From: Juglans regia | Taxonomy: Eukaryota > Streptophyta > Magnoliopsida > Fagales > Juglandaceae | Direction of reading: 5' to 3' | Assembly (NCBI RefSeq): GCF_001411555.2 | Contig: NC_049903.1 | Span: 12,939,234-13,003,233 of the forward strand | Length of the DNA: 64,000 nt | In this document: one piece after another, positions 45,891 through 57,030 of the stretch | Position numbering within the stretch: the stretch's first letter is position 1 | Layout: each line of letters starts with the position of its first letter | Translations under genes and position numbers: made by a program | The notes under the pieces: generated by a model | Database searches by the model: none | What the model saw: only the letters and a program-made list of their open reading frames with translations | Told to the model about the DNA's origin: nothing

Positions 45891-46122
45891 AGCTTTGCTA
45901 CACAACCTCCATCACACTTCACACTTCACATTTTTTTAAATTTTTTAAATTTTTAATATTTTTTTAAAATTTTTTTTTGAATTTATTCTTTTTAAATTAT
46001 TTCAAATTTTTTATTCATTATTCATATAATAAATATTTAATAAAAGAAAAAAATAATAAAAATTAAAAATAATATGAAATGTAGAGATTGTATAAATAAT
46101 AGGAGGTTGAATAGATTTTTTG
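45891..46122. mobile_element. MITE-like inverted repeat element
   Basis: Left end GCTTTGCTACACAACCTCC and right end GGAGGTTGAATAGATT are partly complementary (AACCTCC/GGAGGTT). Flanks CTAATAAAG and TTAATAAAA match at 7 of 9. The interior is A/T homopolymer-rich. Confidence 0.5.
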
Positions 46123-46980
46123 TTTAATAAAAGATTGACAAAAAGTAAATACCGAAAGTTAAAAGGCGGTAGGTTTGACATTTTCCCAACATTAGACTAA
46201 GGATGATAGATCAAAAAGTCGTGTTACATCTATCGAGAATGTAGCCCGACATTATCTTTCGAGAAATTTAAATACTTTCTTTTTTTTCATATATTTTTTA
46301 TACATTTAAATATTTATAAAATTTATAAAATTATTAAAAAATATTTCTTTAATCATTTAATAAAAATAAATAAAAAGTGAGTCGGATCCACCGTCAGGAG
46401 AATTTATCAGGACATGTACATCATTTTTGTAGAGAAAACTCCATCTTCTTTTTACTTTCTCCTACATTTTTAACATAAGAAAAAGATTAAGATGATAGGA
46501 AGAATGCATATATTTATAAACAGTATTTTTTATCGTAAATTTCGTACCTCATACTTATACTAAAAGTAAGTTTTAGTTTCGAGCCACAAATATAACGGCC
46601 ACCAGTATAATTAAGTACGTACCACCGTACGTGAGAAAAACAAAAAACATGGGTTATTAATTGACCAATTATATATATATATATATATATATGCATATAT
46701 ATTGAGTATCGAGATTGGAAATTAGATGACCATGCAGTAACTAATTTGATGATGATCTTGTAATATAAGTCTATAATATATTATCAACAAAAAAATTGAT
46801 CTTTAATTGATGAATTAGTACTAACTAAAGAAAAAGGATTATATAGGGAAGAATTATATTCATTATTAATTCTTCATTAATCAGGATGAATTCGTACCAT
46901 AGCTTGAAATTAATTACTAGTCCCTAATTAGCACTGATACTAATTATATTGGTGGGCCAGAGTCATGTCTCCATAACGAT
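46123..46980. other. AT-rich intergenic DNA
   Basis: No coding or RNA feature recognised. A (TA)n run lies at 46670-46692. Confidence 0.4.
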
Positions 46981-46990
46981 TTGTCAAGAA

Positions 46991-47197
46991 CAGAAATGTT
47001 AAATGTCTCGAAAATTTGTTTCGAAAATATGTCTCGAAATTTTTTTTTATTTTATTTAATGATTAAGAAAGTATTTTTTAATAATATTATAAATTTTTAT
47101 TATAAATATTTATGATGATTAAAAAAATACATCAAATAAAAAAATAAAAAATAAAAAAATACTTTTTACCTGTTCGGTAGACTTTCGAGCACTGCTC
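46991..47197. mobile_element. MITE with 10-bp target duplication
   Basis: A 207-bp AT-rich element flanked by perfect direct repeats TTGTCAAGAA at 46981-46990 and 47198-47207. Near its ends TCTCGAAAA and TTTCGAG are in inverted order. The duplication length suggests a Mutator-like origin. Confidence 0.65.
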
Positions 47198-47855
47198 TTG
47201 TCAAGAAACATGATGAATCAAAGCTTTTTTTTTTCAAAAGCTTTAATATCTTGAAACTTTTGCCACGTGGACGGACAAATATGAATTAATATTTGTGATT
47301 CAACATCGATCTTCTATATTTTCAATAGAAAATCTAATATGATCTTTGAATTGTAACGTGGTATAATTGTCATGAACTATATGATCTGGTCTTCTATAAT
47401 ATTAAGCATGCGTGTCTAGGTATAGAAATTAGTGGTATAATTATCATGAACTTTTTCATGCATTGACTATGAAAAAGGAAGAACAACAAGGGTACTGAAT
47501 ATGATGTTAGGAATCCGAACCGAATTCCTTAGATTATCCTCACGTGGTGTGAATCCAAAGAGTCCAGTTCAAACAGGAAGTGAATCTAGACTAAACTAAT
47601 CTTATTCAAACTATTTTTTTTTCCCAATGGCATGTGCATACTCACTAAAGTCTAATAATAAAAACGCTGTTGTTGTTCTTATAGCTAGGAAAAATGGAAC
47701 TTAATTAGGAAAATTAAGGTAAACGTCCAACCAATGATCCGGCGGATGCTCTAATTCTTGATATGGTAGGGTTTCTTGATTTGAATTATTATTTTATTAA
47801 GAAATTGATTGGCATGCATGCATGCAGTACTTGGCGAGAACCGACAATATATATA

Positions 47856-48672
47856 TACTACAACAAAAACGACCTTTTGCATCGCATTAAATCGACACGA
47901 AAGTTAAAAAAAGCGATGCCAATAATTATTTTTGTTCAAATCCAATCGACAAAACGTGGACGCTATTAACGCGTCTCAAAAGGTTTATCACGTCAAAATT
48001 TGTGTACATCGCAAAAACCCTCATATTTGCAACGAAATATATCGCCGCCATTATGGGAAGAATCCAACATAAGCAGAAGCCGATGGTAGAGAAAAATACA
48101 TTTGCGTCATTATTTTTGTGACGTAAATGTAAAATATCGTCGCAACAAAATATTATTTGTGAGCTTCTTTTATGGTCGCTAATATATATTGCTGCAATTA
48201 TTTACTATTTGTGTCGACAAAGTCTTCACAAATGTGCTATTCGTGTTACACAAAAGGTCGTCCACGCAGTTTAGAAATATATTTGTGACTAACTATTTAT
48301 GCCATATAAATTGTTTGCGTGAAAATAGTTTTTTCGACAAAGAAAGTATTGTCGTAAATAATGATAATGCCGCAAATAATGTTTTTGTGGCACATATTAC
48401 CTTGTCGCAAATGGCAGCGAATTATAGATAAATGTCAGTTATATTTATGGCTACATAGTGGTGCCGCAAATATAAACATTTTGCTGGAAACCGAACTATT
48501 GCGTCCCTGGAACTAATGACAGAAATGGTAAATTTGTTGCCTCAAACAATGTTGTTTTTGTGGCGCTTATTACCTTGTCGCAAATACAAATGAATTACAT
48601 TTAGCCGAATTTGTTAGCATCACAAATTTTATGTCCTTTTTGCAAGAATTTCATCACAAATTGATTGTAGTG
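47856..48672. mobile_element. short CACTA-like element
   Basis: An 817-bp stretch from TACTACAACAAAAACG to ATTGATTGTAGTG. It is filled with short GCGACG, TCGCCGC, GTCGCAAA and TGGCGC boxes spaced every 30-60 bases. The ends fit CACTACAA with one change on the left. No coding and no matching 3-bp duplication. Confidence 0.55.
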
Positions 48673-49369
48673 GACTGGAAAAAATTAGGGATTGAGTAAA
48701 ACTTTGTTATGGGGATAAATGGTTTCCAACAAAATTGCTGGAAAGAAAATACAATTTGATCAATTTTTATATCCTAAAACTGATGATCATGATGACTTAC
48801 TAACATTCTAATGTTAGACAATTATTGGTGGCTCAATTGATCAACATAGGTTTTTTTTTTCCGTCTTACTGTAGTTTTGTGGAATGAGACTGCTACTTAT
48901 ATCCCTGTAGCCACTTACCAATATACTAGACATAACTTTAATATCCAAGTTTAATTATATATTTAGAGACCAAGCATATATATATATGTCCAAGCATATA
49001 TATTAAAGCATATATTGCATTAATGTACCCATGCATATATTGCATTAATGTACCCATAATACTAGACATCATACCTTTTGTCCACACTCCATAAAGCCAT
49101 GTCAAAATATACAAGACATCATGATAAGTGTTCTTCAGTCAACCATGGTGCAAGCTAGATATATATACATATGTGGGGGACAACTTTTATACAATCAAGG
49201 AAGAGCACATAACCCATGTACCAGGCTAAACAGTGGAAGTTGAGTGCTTTCTTCACTCCATTTGTCCAGGTTGCTTCAGTTATATGCCCAAGAACCTCCT
49301 TAAAAATCAGTGCTGCTGCCTCTCGAGTTCAATTCTCTTAGTCCATTGCATTTAGCCTTTCCACCATTT
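48673..49369. other. intergenic DNA with a short direct repeat
   Basis: CATATATTGCATTAATGTAC occurs twice in tandem at about 49011-49057. No gene recognised. Confidence 0.45.
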
Positions 49370-50911
49370 TATTCTTCAACAAAAATGCATAAAAATTTCT
49401 TTAATCATGAAGAAGATGATAACCAATATAAAAAATAAGCATAACTCTAAGTTCAATTTATAAAAAGCACACAACTGCCCAATGTTACTGTTACTCACAT
49501 AGAAATCTTCAGTCATGTCCATTACAAATTTATTCCTCTTTTTTAACCAACGGGACTCCTTAAAGAAATCAACCAGGTTGTGCACACTCTCACTCTGCAA
49601 CTGCAAAATGCTATTATATCAGCTAGGTGAAAGCATATACATGGAAACATCAAGGCCATTCTCTATGGTGATCGATTAAACTAATAGGCCATTTGTTACC
49701 TTTTATTCTAATAGTCTTGCAAAAGATTTCCTGCTAGCTATATGGTTAGTTCGTAGTAGCTGCCTATTGTCCTTATTTTGCAATGAGAATGCCCGGTGGA
49801 GATTATACATGAAACACAAAATATCTCTATATTACAACACAATTCTATCTTGCAAACAATATAGAATTGTTAATCTATAAACACAAAAACAAATATATAT
49901 TAGCACAATATATTGTGCCACACTTGCTGCCTTGATTCGAAGTTTGCAAAATTTAAAAGTTAATATCATTAAGACATCACCATTACCTTCAATTCCTTAT
50001 TACCCCATCGCATACATAACTTTTGCCAAACATCTTCATCTACCTTGTCAGTACCTTCTGCTAGTGCTGTTTTATGAGATTCATAACCTCTGTAGATTCT
50101 ATGGAGCTCATAATGGAACGAATTGAATCGCTTGCGTAGTTGTAGAGTCACTGTCCTGCGATGATTATTATTTTCCGATTATAATATAAAATCAGCCTAG
50201 GATACAAACAAAGAAAGATAATTAGCATCCCTAGTGTTCTAATTTGCACATCCCATTAATAGCATGAAATGAGCTTTTCTTACCCGAATGCGATTACACA
50301 GCCCTTCCTTCTCATCCTCAAGCACATGATTCCAACAATGGTAACTCATATTAGCTTGACGCTTGACTATAGATGTTAGTTACCCTTCCAGAAAACATAG
50401 TCGCGTTCTCACATGACACCTTACAATCTTTGTCCTTGATTAGTAAAGGAATTGGTCCAATCTTTTGGAGGTTGTCAAACTTTGTGCTCTTTGCCGGTCC
50501 CCGACCACGCTTCTTACTCGCAGATGCTAAAAGCAATTTCCCCTTAGAACAAGTATGTCATTACTATATATTATGCAATGAAATTAAGAGCAAACTCAAT
50601 TCAAGTAATGCTATCAAAGTACCTGTTTCTACCCCCACATCCGAAAATTCAGTTTCACAAACCACATTTGATGATTGGGTTGAGTCATTTGATAAGGAGG
50701 TGCTGTTGTCCATCAGTGTCTGTGGAATTGGTGGGAGTGATTGGAAAATAGACTCGATTGTGGCTGTGATTCTTCTTATCTCATTAATGCACGTCCAGAC
50801 CTCTTGAACCCTCCACCTCTTGCCCGTACGCATCCTCTTAATGTTCTTGCCATCACTAACAAACAATTTGATTGGATCGTGGCTGAGCAAAACTACGATG
50901 TGAGCAAGCAA
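49370..50911 (-). pseudogene. Transposase_24-type (Ptta/En/Spm) gene remnant
   Basis: Minus-strand exon-like fragments in gene order. 50911-50630 has KRWRVQEVWTCINEIRRIT and a Ser/Thr-rich linker. 50536-50351 reads RGRGPAKSTKFDNLQKIG...ENATMFSGRVTNIY. 50151-49987 reads LRKRFNSFHYELHRIYRGYE...EDVWQKLCMRWGN. 49606-49440 follows with a HNLVDFFKESRWLKKRNK stretch. The RGR start, the (F)HYELHKIY-like helix and the VWxKLCxRWGN motif are hallmarks of this plant transposon-associated family. The fragments are scattered and interrupted. Confidence 0.55.
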
Positions 50912-52379
50912 TATTGAAAATTAGTTTGTGTGAAATGATAGAGCATACTCACTCTCATTAACTGTACTATCTATTTCTTTCATATATAATATTACATCTA
51001 ATTTTATTGCGCCCTTTGTTGTTGATTACTACTTGGCATTCTCAAAGTACCAATTTGATATCTAGTTGCTCTAATACTAACTGTATCACTAAAAACTTTA
51101 AAACAGTGGGCTCAAGCGAGACAGGATATGTAAATTTTCACTCGATATACACTCGACATTTCGCTCGAGCGATTCCACGAATTTCTCTAATATTGGGACT
51201 TCCCTTATTGGTTATATGACAACAATCAGTGAACCTAACACGGTCTCCACACATGAATCAAACAGGTTTTAGTATTGAATTTAATGGTGTGTAGCAGGAT
51301 TACTTTAAAGTAATGTTATATACAGTCTTAATTGAATATTATTTTATTTTATTTCTCAAACTCTTGTTAGATAGTTAGGGATGTAAATATCATGTATTTT
51401 CCTTGTTGGTACTAAGAATAATTTGAATCCTAGCATGCCAGAATTGGCTTCTAAACACTGTGCTTTCCTTATTGGTGGCAATAGCAACAAGATATGATAA
51501 AATCTAGACGAAGAACTAACATTTTTCATAAGCTATTTAAAATGTCTTATATTAACACACCCCTTTATTGTGGTCTCCATTACATTTTTAAAAAAAACTA
51601 AACTATTAATAGTTTTTTAGTATAAGTAATTTACATTAATAAATATTTGTTAAATAAATGCTTGATAGATGCTTGATAAATAAATATTTCTTATTTCGAC
51701 CAAAGGTTCAGTGAATGCTGAAAAAGAAAGAAGAACAATTTTTCAAGAAAGATTGTATTCTGAGTTTGATTTTGATCTTCTCAATGAAAGAGTTTGACGA
51801 TTGTTTAGGTTCTTTGTTTCATCTTGCAAGTTCACAGAACACATATGTTTCGTTACACACCATGGGTTGCTTTATGAACAAGTCTTTCACCAACATGGCT
51901 AAAACTACAACTACACTTAAAGCAATATTAAGAATTTAGAGATGCAAACAGAATAGAGCATATATGCAAACAGAACAGAGCATATATGTAAACAGAACAG
52001 AGCATATAAAGGGTTTCAGAATTGGGGTCTACCTAGAACCTAGGCTTAAGCCAAACATTTCCATTAAACCAAACAATTCATTTCATACAAATTTAGCATA
52101 ATCATTTCTAATGTAAACAATTTACATAAAAGATCTAAATTCAAGTTAAAACCATCTATCTCAATCATTACCAATCATTACCATGACCACTTTATCTACT
52201 GTACCAATAGTTGGAACTAAATTCAACTTTCACATTGGTGAAAATCAATTCTTTTAAAACTTGTAACCATCATGCCCATGTAGTTGTATGTAAAAAGACC
52301 CATGTAAGAAGACAAAATCTCTGTAGCCTTTGCTCTTTGTGCAAGTATAGGAAATTTGCATAGTGAAACTCTCGACCAT
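50912..52379. other. transposon-derived DNA without clear genes; small tandem repeat
   Basis: A 22-23 bp unit, ATGCAAACAGAACAGAGCAT, repeats three times at about 51944-52008. CTCGAGCGA-type motifs at 51110-51180 resemble those near 35150. No gene recognised. Confidence 0.45.
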
Positions 52380-52902
52380 TGGCTTCGATACTGTCACAAA
52401 TTCGTAAGAAAATTTACCATGTTATAAGCCAATTTGTATGGTTCCTGCACCAACCTTACAAATACAAAAGGAATGTAATCACATGTCATAAGCCAATTCA
52501 AACGGATTTTCCACTCTCGCCAAAAATTTATTCATCAATCCCGCCATATTTTCCATTTGAACTATATTTTGGTCGTTCGAACATGCAAATGAATTGTTCG
52601 AATGGTAAGTCAAATTCCCTTTAAATTTATCAACTTATCCTGCCAGTTTTTCGTTTGATCGTAATATTGTTTGAATTGTTATTTCTTTTATGATCGAACA
52701 ATTTAGTACACGTTTAACCGATAATTTTATTGGAGATAAACTTTTTCGTCCCTAAATATTACGTTCAAATGTAATATTGATGGTTCAATAAGTAAATGAC
52801 TGACATCAGTTTTTAGAATTTCATCCCTAAAACTCATTTCTTGGGATGATTTTTATTTCGTCCAAAAACAAATCTTCCCAAAAAAGTCTATTTGTTGTAG
52901 TG
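52380..52902. mobile_element. right end of a CACTA element (TTCGAAC family)
   Basis: The terminus reads TTTGTTGTAGTG at 52891-52902, the complement of CACTACAACAAA. Upstream are CGTTCGAACATG, TGTTCGAATGG and other copies of the motif seen at 17725-18800, plus TTTCGTCC/GGGATGA boxes. The left end is not identified. Confidence 0.6.
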
Positions 52903-52933
52903 GAACATGATGCATTATATAGCAACATGAAAT

Positions 52934-53918
52934 CGTAGAGAGGAGCGTAAGACTGTGGAAGAGTTTATGGGTAATGCATTCCGCAAATATAAGACGAGGC
53001 GTCATGAGCATTATAATAAGTTTGAGAAGAATGAAGATACACGCCAACATTCTTTCCAGGATGTCCGACCTTCTGAGTGGGAAAATCTTTGTGACATGTT
53101 TAAGGATCCATCATATCAGGTATAATTAAATTTAATTATTTTACTTGTCCTATTTGTCATTTCGTTTCATAATATTTTCAATTTATTTGCAGGAGTGAAG
53201 TTCTATAAACAAATCAAATAGATCAAAATTAAAAATTAGTCATCATGCAGGCTTAAGATATTTCCATCGTCTCTCTAAGAAATTGGTATTGCTATTTTTT
53301 TTTATTGGATATGGTTAATTATTTGGATAAATCATAATGACTTATATCTTAACACATTTATTGTAGCAAAATTCAGATACCAATTATGATCTAACAAAAT
53401 TATATGCTACATCACACACTGATTGTAATGGAGAATGGACTCATCTTGATGCTCGTGAAAATTATGTAAGTATTATAACAAGTTTTCATTAAATATATTA
53501 GAGTATTTATGATGATATTAATTTTTTATCTTATATATGTCTAGGATAAAATGTTTGCCCTACGTGCTGAATTTGCATCAGATCAAAATTCATCAACTAG
53601 TGATATTGATATTTTTACACAACTCCTGAGTCAACATTCAGGATATTTGAGGGGTTTGGGTCGCTGTGTAAAGCCTTCTCCCTCTTCTTCTTCTTTTGGG
53701 AATGCATCTATGACTTCTATAGCGCTAGAGAATGCGAATTCTAGAATCGAAAAATTGATTGCAATGCAGCATGAGTAGAGGCTCAACTGGCAAAACAAGC
53801 AGATATGAAGATGCACCTTAAACAACATGAAGAACAACAAGAAGAGTTTAGAAGACAGATGCAACTCCAAATGCAGCAACTTATGCAACAATACAGGCCT
53901 CCAAGCAACTGATGGTTT
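52934..53918 (+). pseudogene. Transposase_24 (Ptta/En/Spm) gene, 3' exons
   Basis: The exons can be followed in order. 52934-53119 reads REERKTVEEFMGNAFRKYK...EWENLCDMFKDPSYQ and ends at GTATAA. 53193-53280 has SKLKISHHAGLRYFHRL. 53372-53466 reads NYDLTKLYATSHTDCNGEW and ends at GTAAG. 53544-53778 carries the signature IFTQLLSQHSGYLRGLGRCVK. After a stop at 53776 the coiled-coil tail continues in another frame (EEQQEEFRRQMQLQMQQLM) to TGA near 53916, so there is a one-base frameshift. It is homologous to 21798-22383 and retains the exon missing there. Confidence 0.75.
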
Positions 53919-53939
53919 TTTGCATACAGATTTTGGGAT

Positions 53940-54602
53940 TATCTATCTATGTATGAATAATGCCCATCTCACGGTTATTTATTTTGTTCGCACTTATTAT
54001 AAAACTTTTGTGAGCATTAAACAGTTTCTAGAGTATTTTTTCAAATATTATGAATGTCTATTTGGTTTTCTATTATTGACTTTAAATAAAATAGGTATCG
54101 TTCGAATGAACAAATAACGTTCAAACGCGAACGGTAACATAATGTTCGAACGCAATTTATTTTCGTCGAGTTCGAACGATCACATAACGTTCAAACGTCA
54201 TTTATCTCCGAAGTGTTCGAACATAACTTATATCGTTCGAACCAATATACCGTTCGATCTGACCCTTTACCGTTCAAACGCAAAGTTACGTTCATGCCGT
54301 TCGACCGAATTCATGTTTGTTCGAACATATTACTACTGTTCGAACTTAAAATTGTTTCCATTCGAACGATATTCTGGGACAAATTTCAACTGTGACAAAA
54401 GAAATTCCTGATTTCCTTCAATTTCGTCCCAAAATATATTTTTTGGGATGAAATGGTGATTTTCATCCCAATATACCTTTTGGTACAGTATTGTTGGCAC
54501 AAGCTTGAGGCGATTTGTTTTTCATCCCAAAACATTTTTTGGGACGAAATGCCTGTCTTTTAGGATGAAAATTTTCGTCCCAAAAGACCCTTTCTGTTGT
54601 AG
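53940..54602. mobile_element. right subterminal region and end of a CACTA element
   Basis: About 54090-54380 has a dozen or more CGTTCGAAC/GTTCAAACG motifs. 54420-54600 has repeated CATCCCAAAA/TTTTGGGACGAAA pairs. The end reads CTGTTGTAGT then T at 54602, one base from the CACTA consensus. It belongs with the Transposase_24 exons just upstream. Confidence 0.6.
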
Positions 54603-54604
54603 TT

Positions 54605-55036
54605 AATGGTTCAAGATTGGGAGGGCAAGGGGGTGGCTTCACTCAAATCACAAAAAGACTAGTTTCCAGATTCTCATTTGGCTGAATCATTAGCTGCTCT
54701 TAAAGATGTTATTCTGTGTCAATAGTTGGGTTTAACTCTTATAATGCTAGAAGGGGATGCACAGCAAGTTGTGTTGGATCTTAATGGTTCAAACCAGAAG
54801 TGGGTCAAATCAACTGGGATGATTCTCAATGATGTCAAAAAATTTTTTGTTGAAGATGGAGCAGTGGTTAGTTCACTATGTCCCTAGGACTTTAAATACT
54901 ATGGCTCATGTATTAGTCAAGGATGCACTTAAACTCTCTAAAGAGAGCATTATTTTGGAGGGTCTCCCTTCATGTATTCATCTATTGAGATTATAAGTTG
55001 AATAATATGGCTTATTCATTTAAAAAAAAAAAAAAA
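54605..55036 (+). pseudogene. 5'-truncated LINE: RNase H tail with poly(A)
   Basis: Fragments read FPDSHLAESLAALKDVILCQ, LGLTLIMLEGDAQQVV and KDALKLSKESIILEGLPSC, in more than one frame and with stops. They match the RVT_3 end of the LINE at 519-1031. The A-run at 55021-55036 is its poly(A) tail. It begins right at the CACTA end at 54602. No target duplication was identified. Confidence 0.8.
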
Positions 55037-55750
55037 AAGACAAGTATTATAAAGAGGAGAAAATTTATGATGAAAAAAATCATTTGGTTTCTCGATCGAT
55101 CTTTTTACATGTGCTATGGGTTAATATACGAAAATTTTTTCACACATAATATTTTATACATGAAGATATGCATATTTTGTTATAATCATCTGAAACATTA
55201 ATTCAATCATAAATTAATCATTACGAAATGAATATTTTAAATATTATTTAAAAGATTAATTTATATATATATGCGGCCGCGCGCGCCTCCTAGCTGGTGG
55301 TAAGAGATCATCATCAAAACCTGATTAATATCTAATGTATTCCGTTCAGTTTGTAATCTTTAGTTAAGACTAGCTACTTATAATTCTAAGAGCCATTTTT
55401 CATTGATATTATTTGGAATAATGATGCCGTACAATATTCTTATAATGTTCAACGTCATGCACGTGAATTGTTTGAAAATATGGCTCTTTAACGATTTGAT
55501 GTAAATGGAAGACAGTGGAATTATAAATAATGAGAGATGATGAATTAGCCACAGCACTAATTCTATCGCCGCAACATAAGACAATTTTCGTTCACATTAA
55601 TAAAACATGCACACATATTGCCCGCTAATTAATTAATCCATTAGCTCGTGAGTCCACTAAGGAGGAAAGTTCTTTCCGCTCTTAGCTGCAGCATGCATCT
55701 ATTTTGCGGCTAACTTTCAATCTTTGCATGCGCGCATGCAATATTTAAGA

Positions 55751-55794
<44 letters not shown>

Positions 55795-56380
55795 CTGCAT
55801 ATATCGATCCATGCATTAAGGAGCTAGGCCAGAAAGCCATGCATGCATGTGTCTTGATCAAAATTAATTGTGTCCATACGACCGACCTACTTATCATGCT
55901 TTCGATAAGAAAAAAAATATTCATCATTTATTTTTTTTATTATGATATTAGATAATAAATTTAAAAATAAAATATAATAAATAATCTCATCATTTAATTA
56001 TTATCTATTTTATTATAAAATAATGATAGAACCATAAAAATTAAAATAATGAATAGCATGACCAGTTGCGTGATTGTATGCATGCGTCACGCCTGATGAT
56101 TTATGTTTTCATCCACTGAATAATGTTTTTCGCTTAGGCGCGCAGTAGAAAACGTGGCTATAATCCAATTCTTGATGATTATCTATATAATATAATAAAG
56201 TGGAGCAGCATGATTTCTGGCTACGACAAATCAAATAATTCCAAGAGCTATTCCTTAACATGATAAGGGACAAATCGAAGGTCATGAAGTCGTCATCAAT
56301 GATGTATGCATGCAGGTAGTTCAAATAGAAGTTTGCAGGCGAAATGGATTGTAATTTGTACGTGTCATAATGGGTGGAGC
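55037..56380. other. intergenic DNA
   Basis: AT-rich, with a long (TA)n run at 55754-55792. No gene, RNA or transposon boundary recognised. Confidence 0.45.
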
Positions 56381-56754
56381 CACTACAAGAAAAAGAGTCA
56401 TTTCCAGCGTTTTTAATATCGCCGCAACTATAATCGCCGCTAAAAGCTAGTATTTGCAGCGATTTCCATGCCGTCGCTGAGTTGCAGCTCAAATTCGCAA
56501 TCTGATGTTCACTTTTATTTTTTGCGGCGATTTTATATTATTGCAGCGATATTTTTTCGACTCAATAGGTGTCGTTAACTGTAGCAGCACTTAGTTTTCG
56601 TCGAAAGTGAATAATCGACGCAACATCTCTTTTTTGCGGCGTATATTTTCGTCGCAATAGTCGACGTTGTCAGCGTAAAATAGATGGCCAGTTAATTGCG
56701 GCCAATTATTTGTTAATTGCGGCGACATTTAAGCGCCGCAAATATGAATAAAAT

Positions 56755-57030
56755 TAATATTCCCCCGCGGGCGCCTTATTTCTCCCACCCTACCCAAAAC
56801 TTTCCCCCCTTCGCGATTTGTCCCAGTTCCCGCCCCCTTTCTCTCACCCTCTCTGCTGTTCTCGACTGCGATTGTCGACTCCGGTGCCCATCTCGCCACC
56901 ATCTCGCCGCCTCGCCGACGCCGGTGAGCTTGTATTTCAGCAAGTTGGTCTCCATCCATCTCTCTCGCGCTCTCGTCTTCGCAAAGCGGTTTCCGATTGC
57001 CCAGTGCCGCCGTCATCTGCAGATCCCTAG
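56755..57030 (+). promoter_or_regulatory. GC-rich presumed promoter/leader of the CACTA transposase
   Basis: C-rich sequence with CTCGCCACC, CTCGCCGCC and CTCTCTC runs follows the subterminal repeats. A possible leader exon ends CAGATCCCTA|GTGAGTTT near 57030. CACTA transposase genes usually have such a leader here. Inferred from position and composition. Confidence 0.4.
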
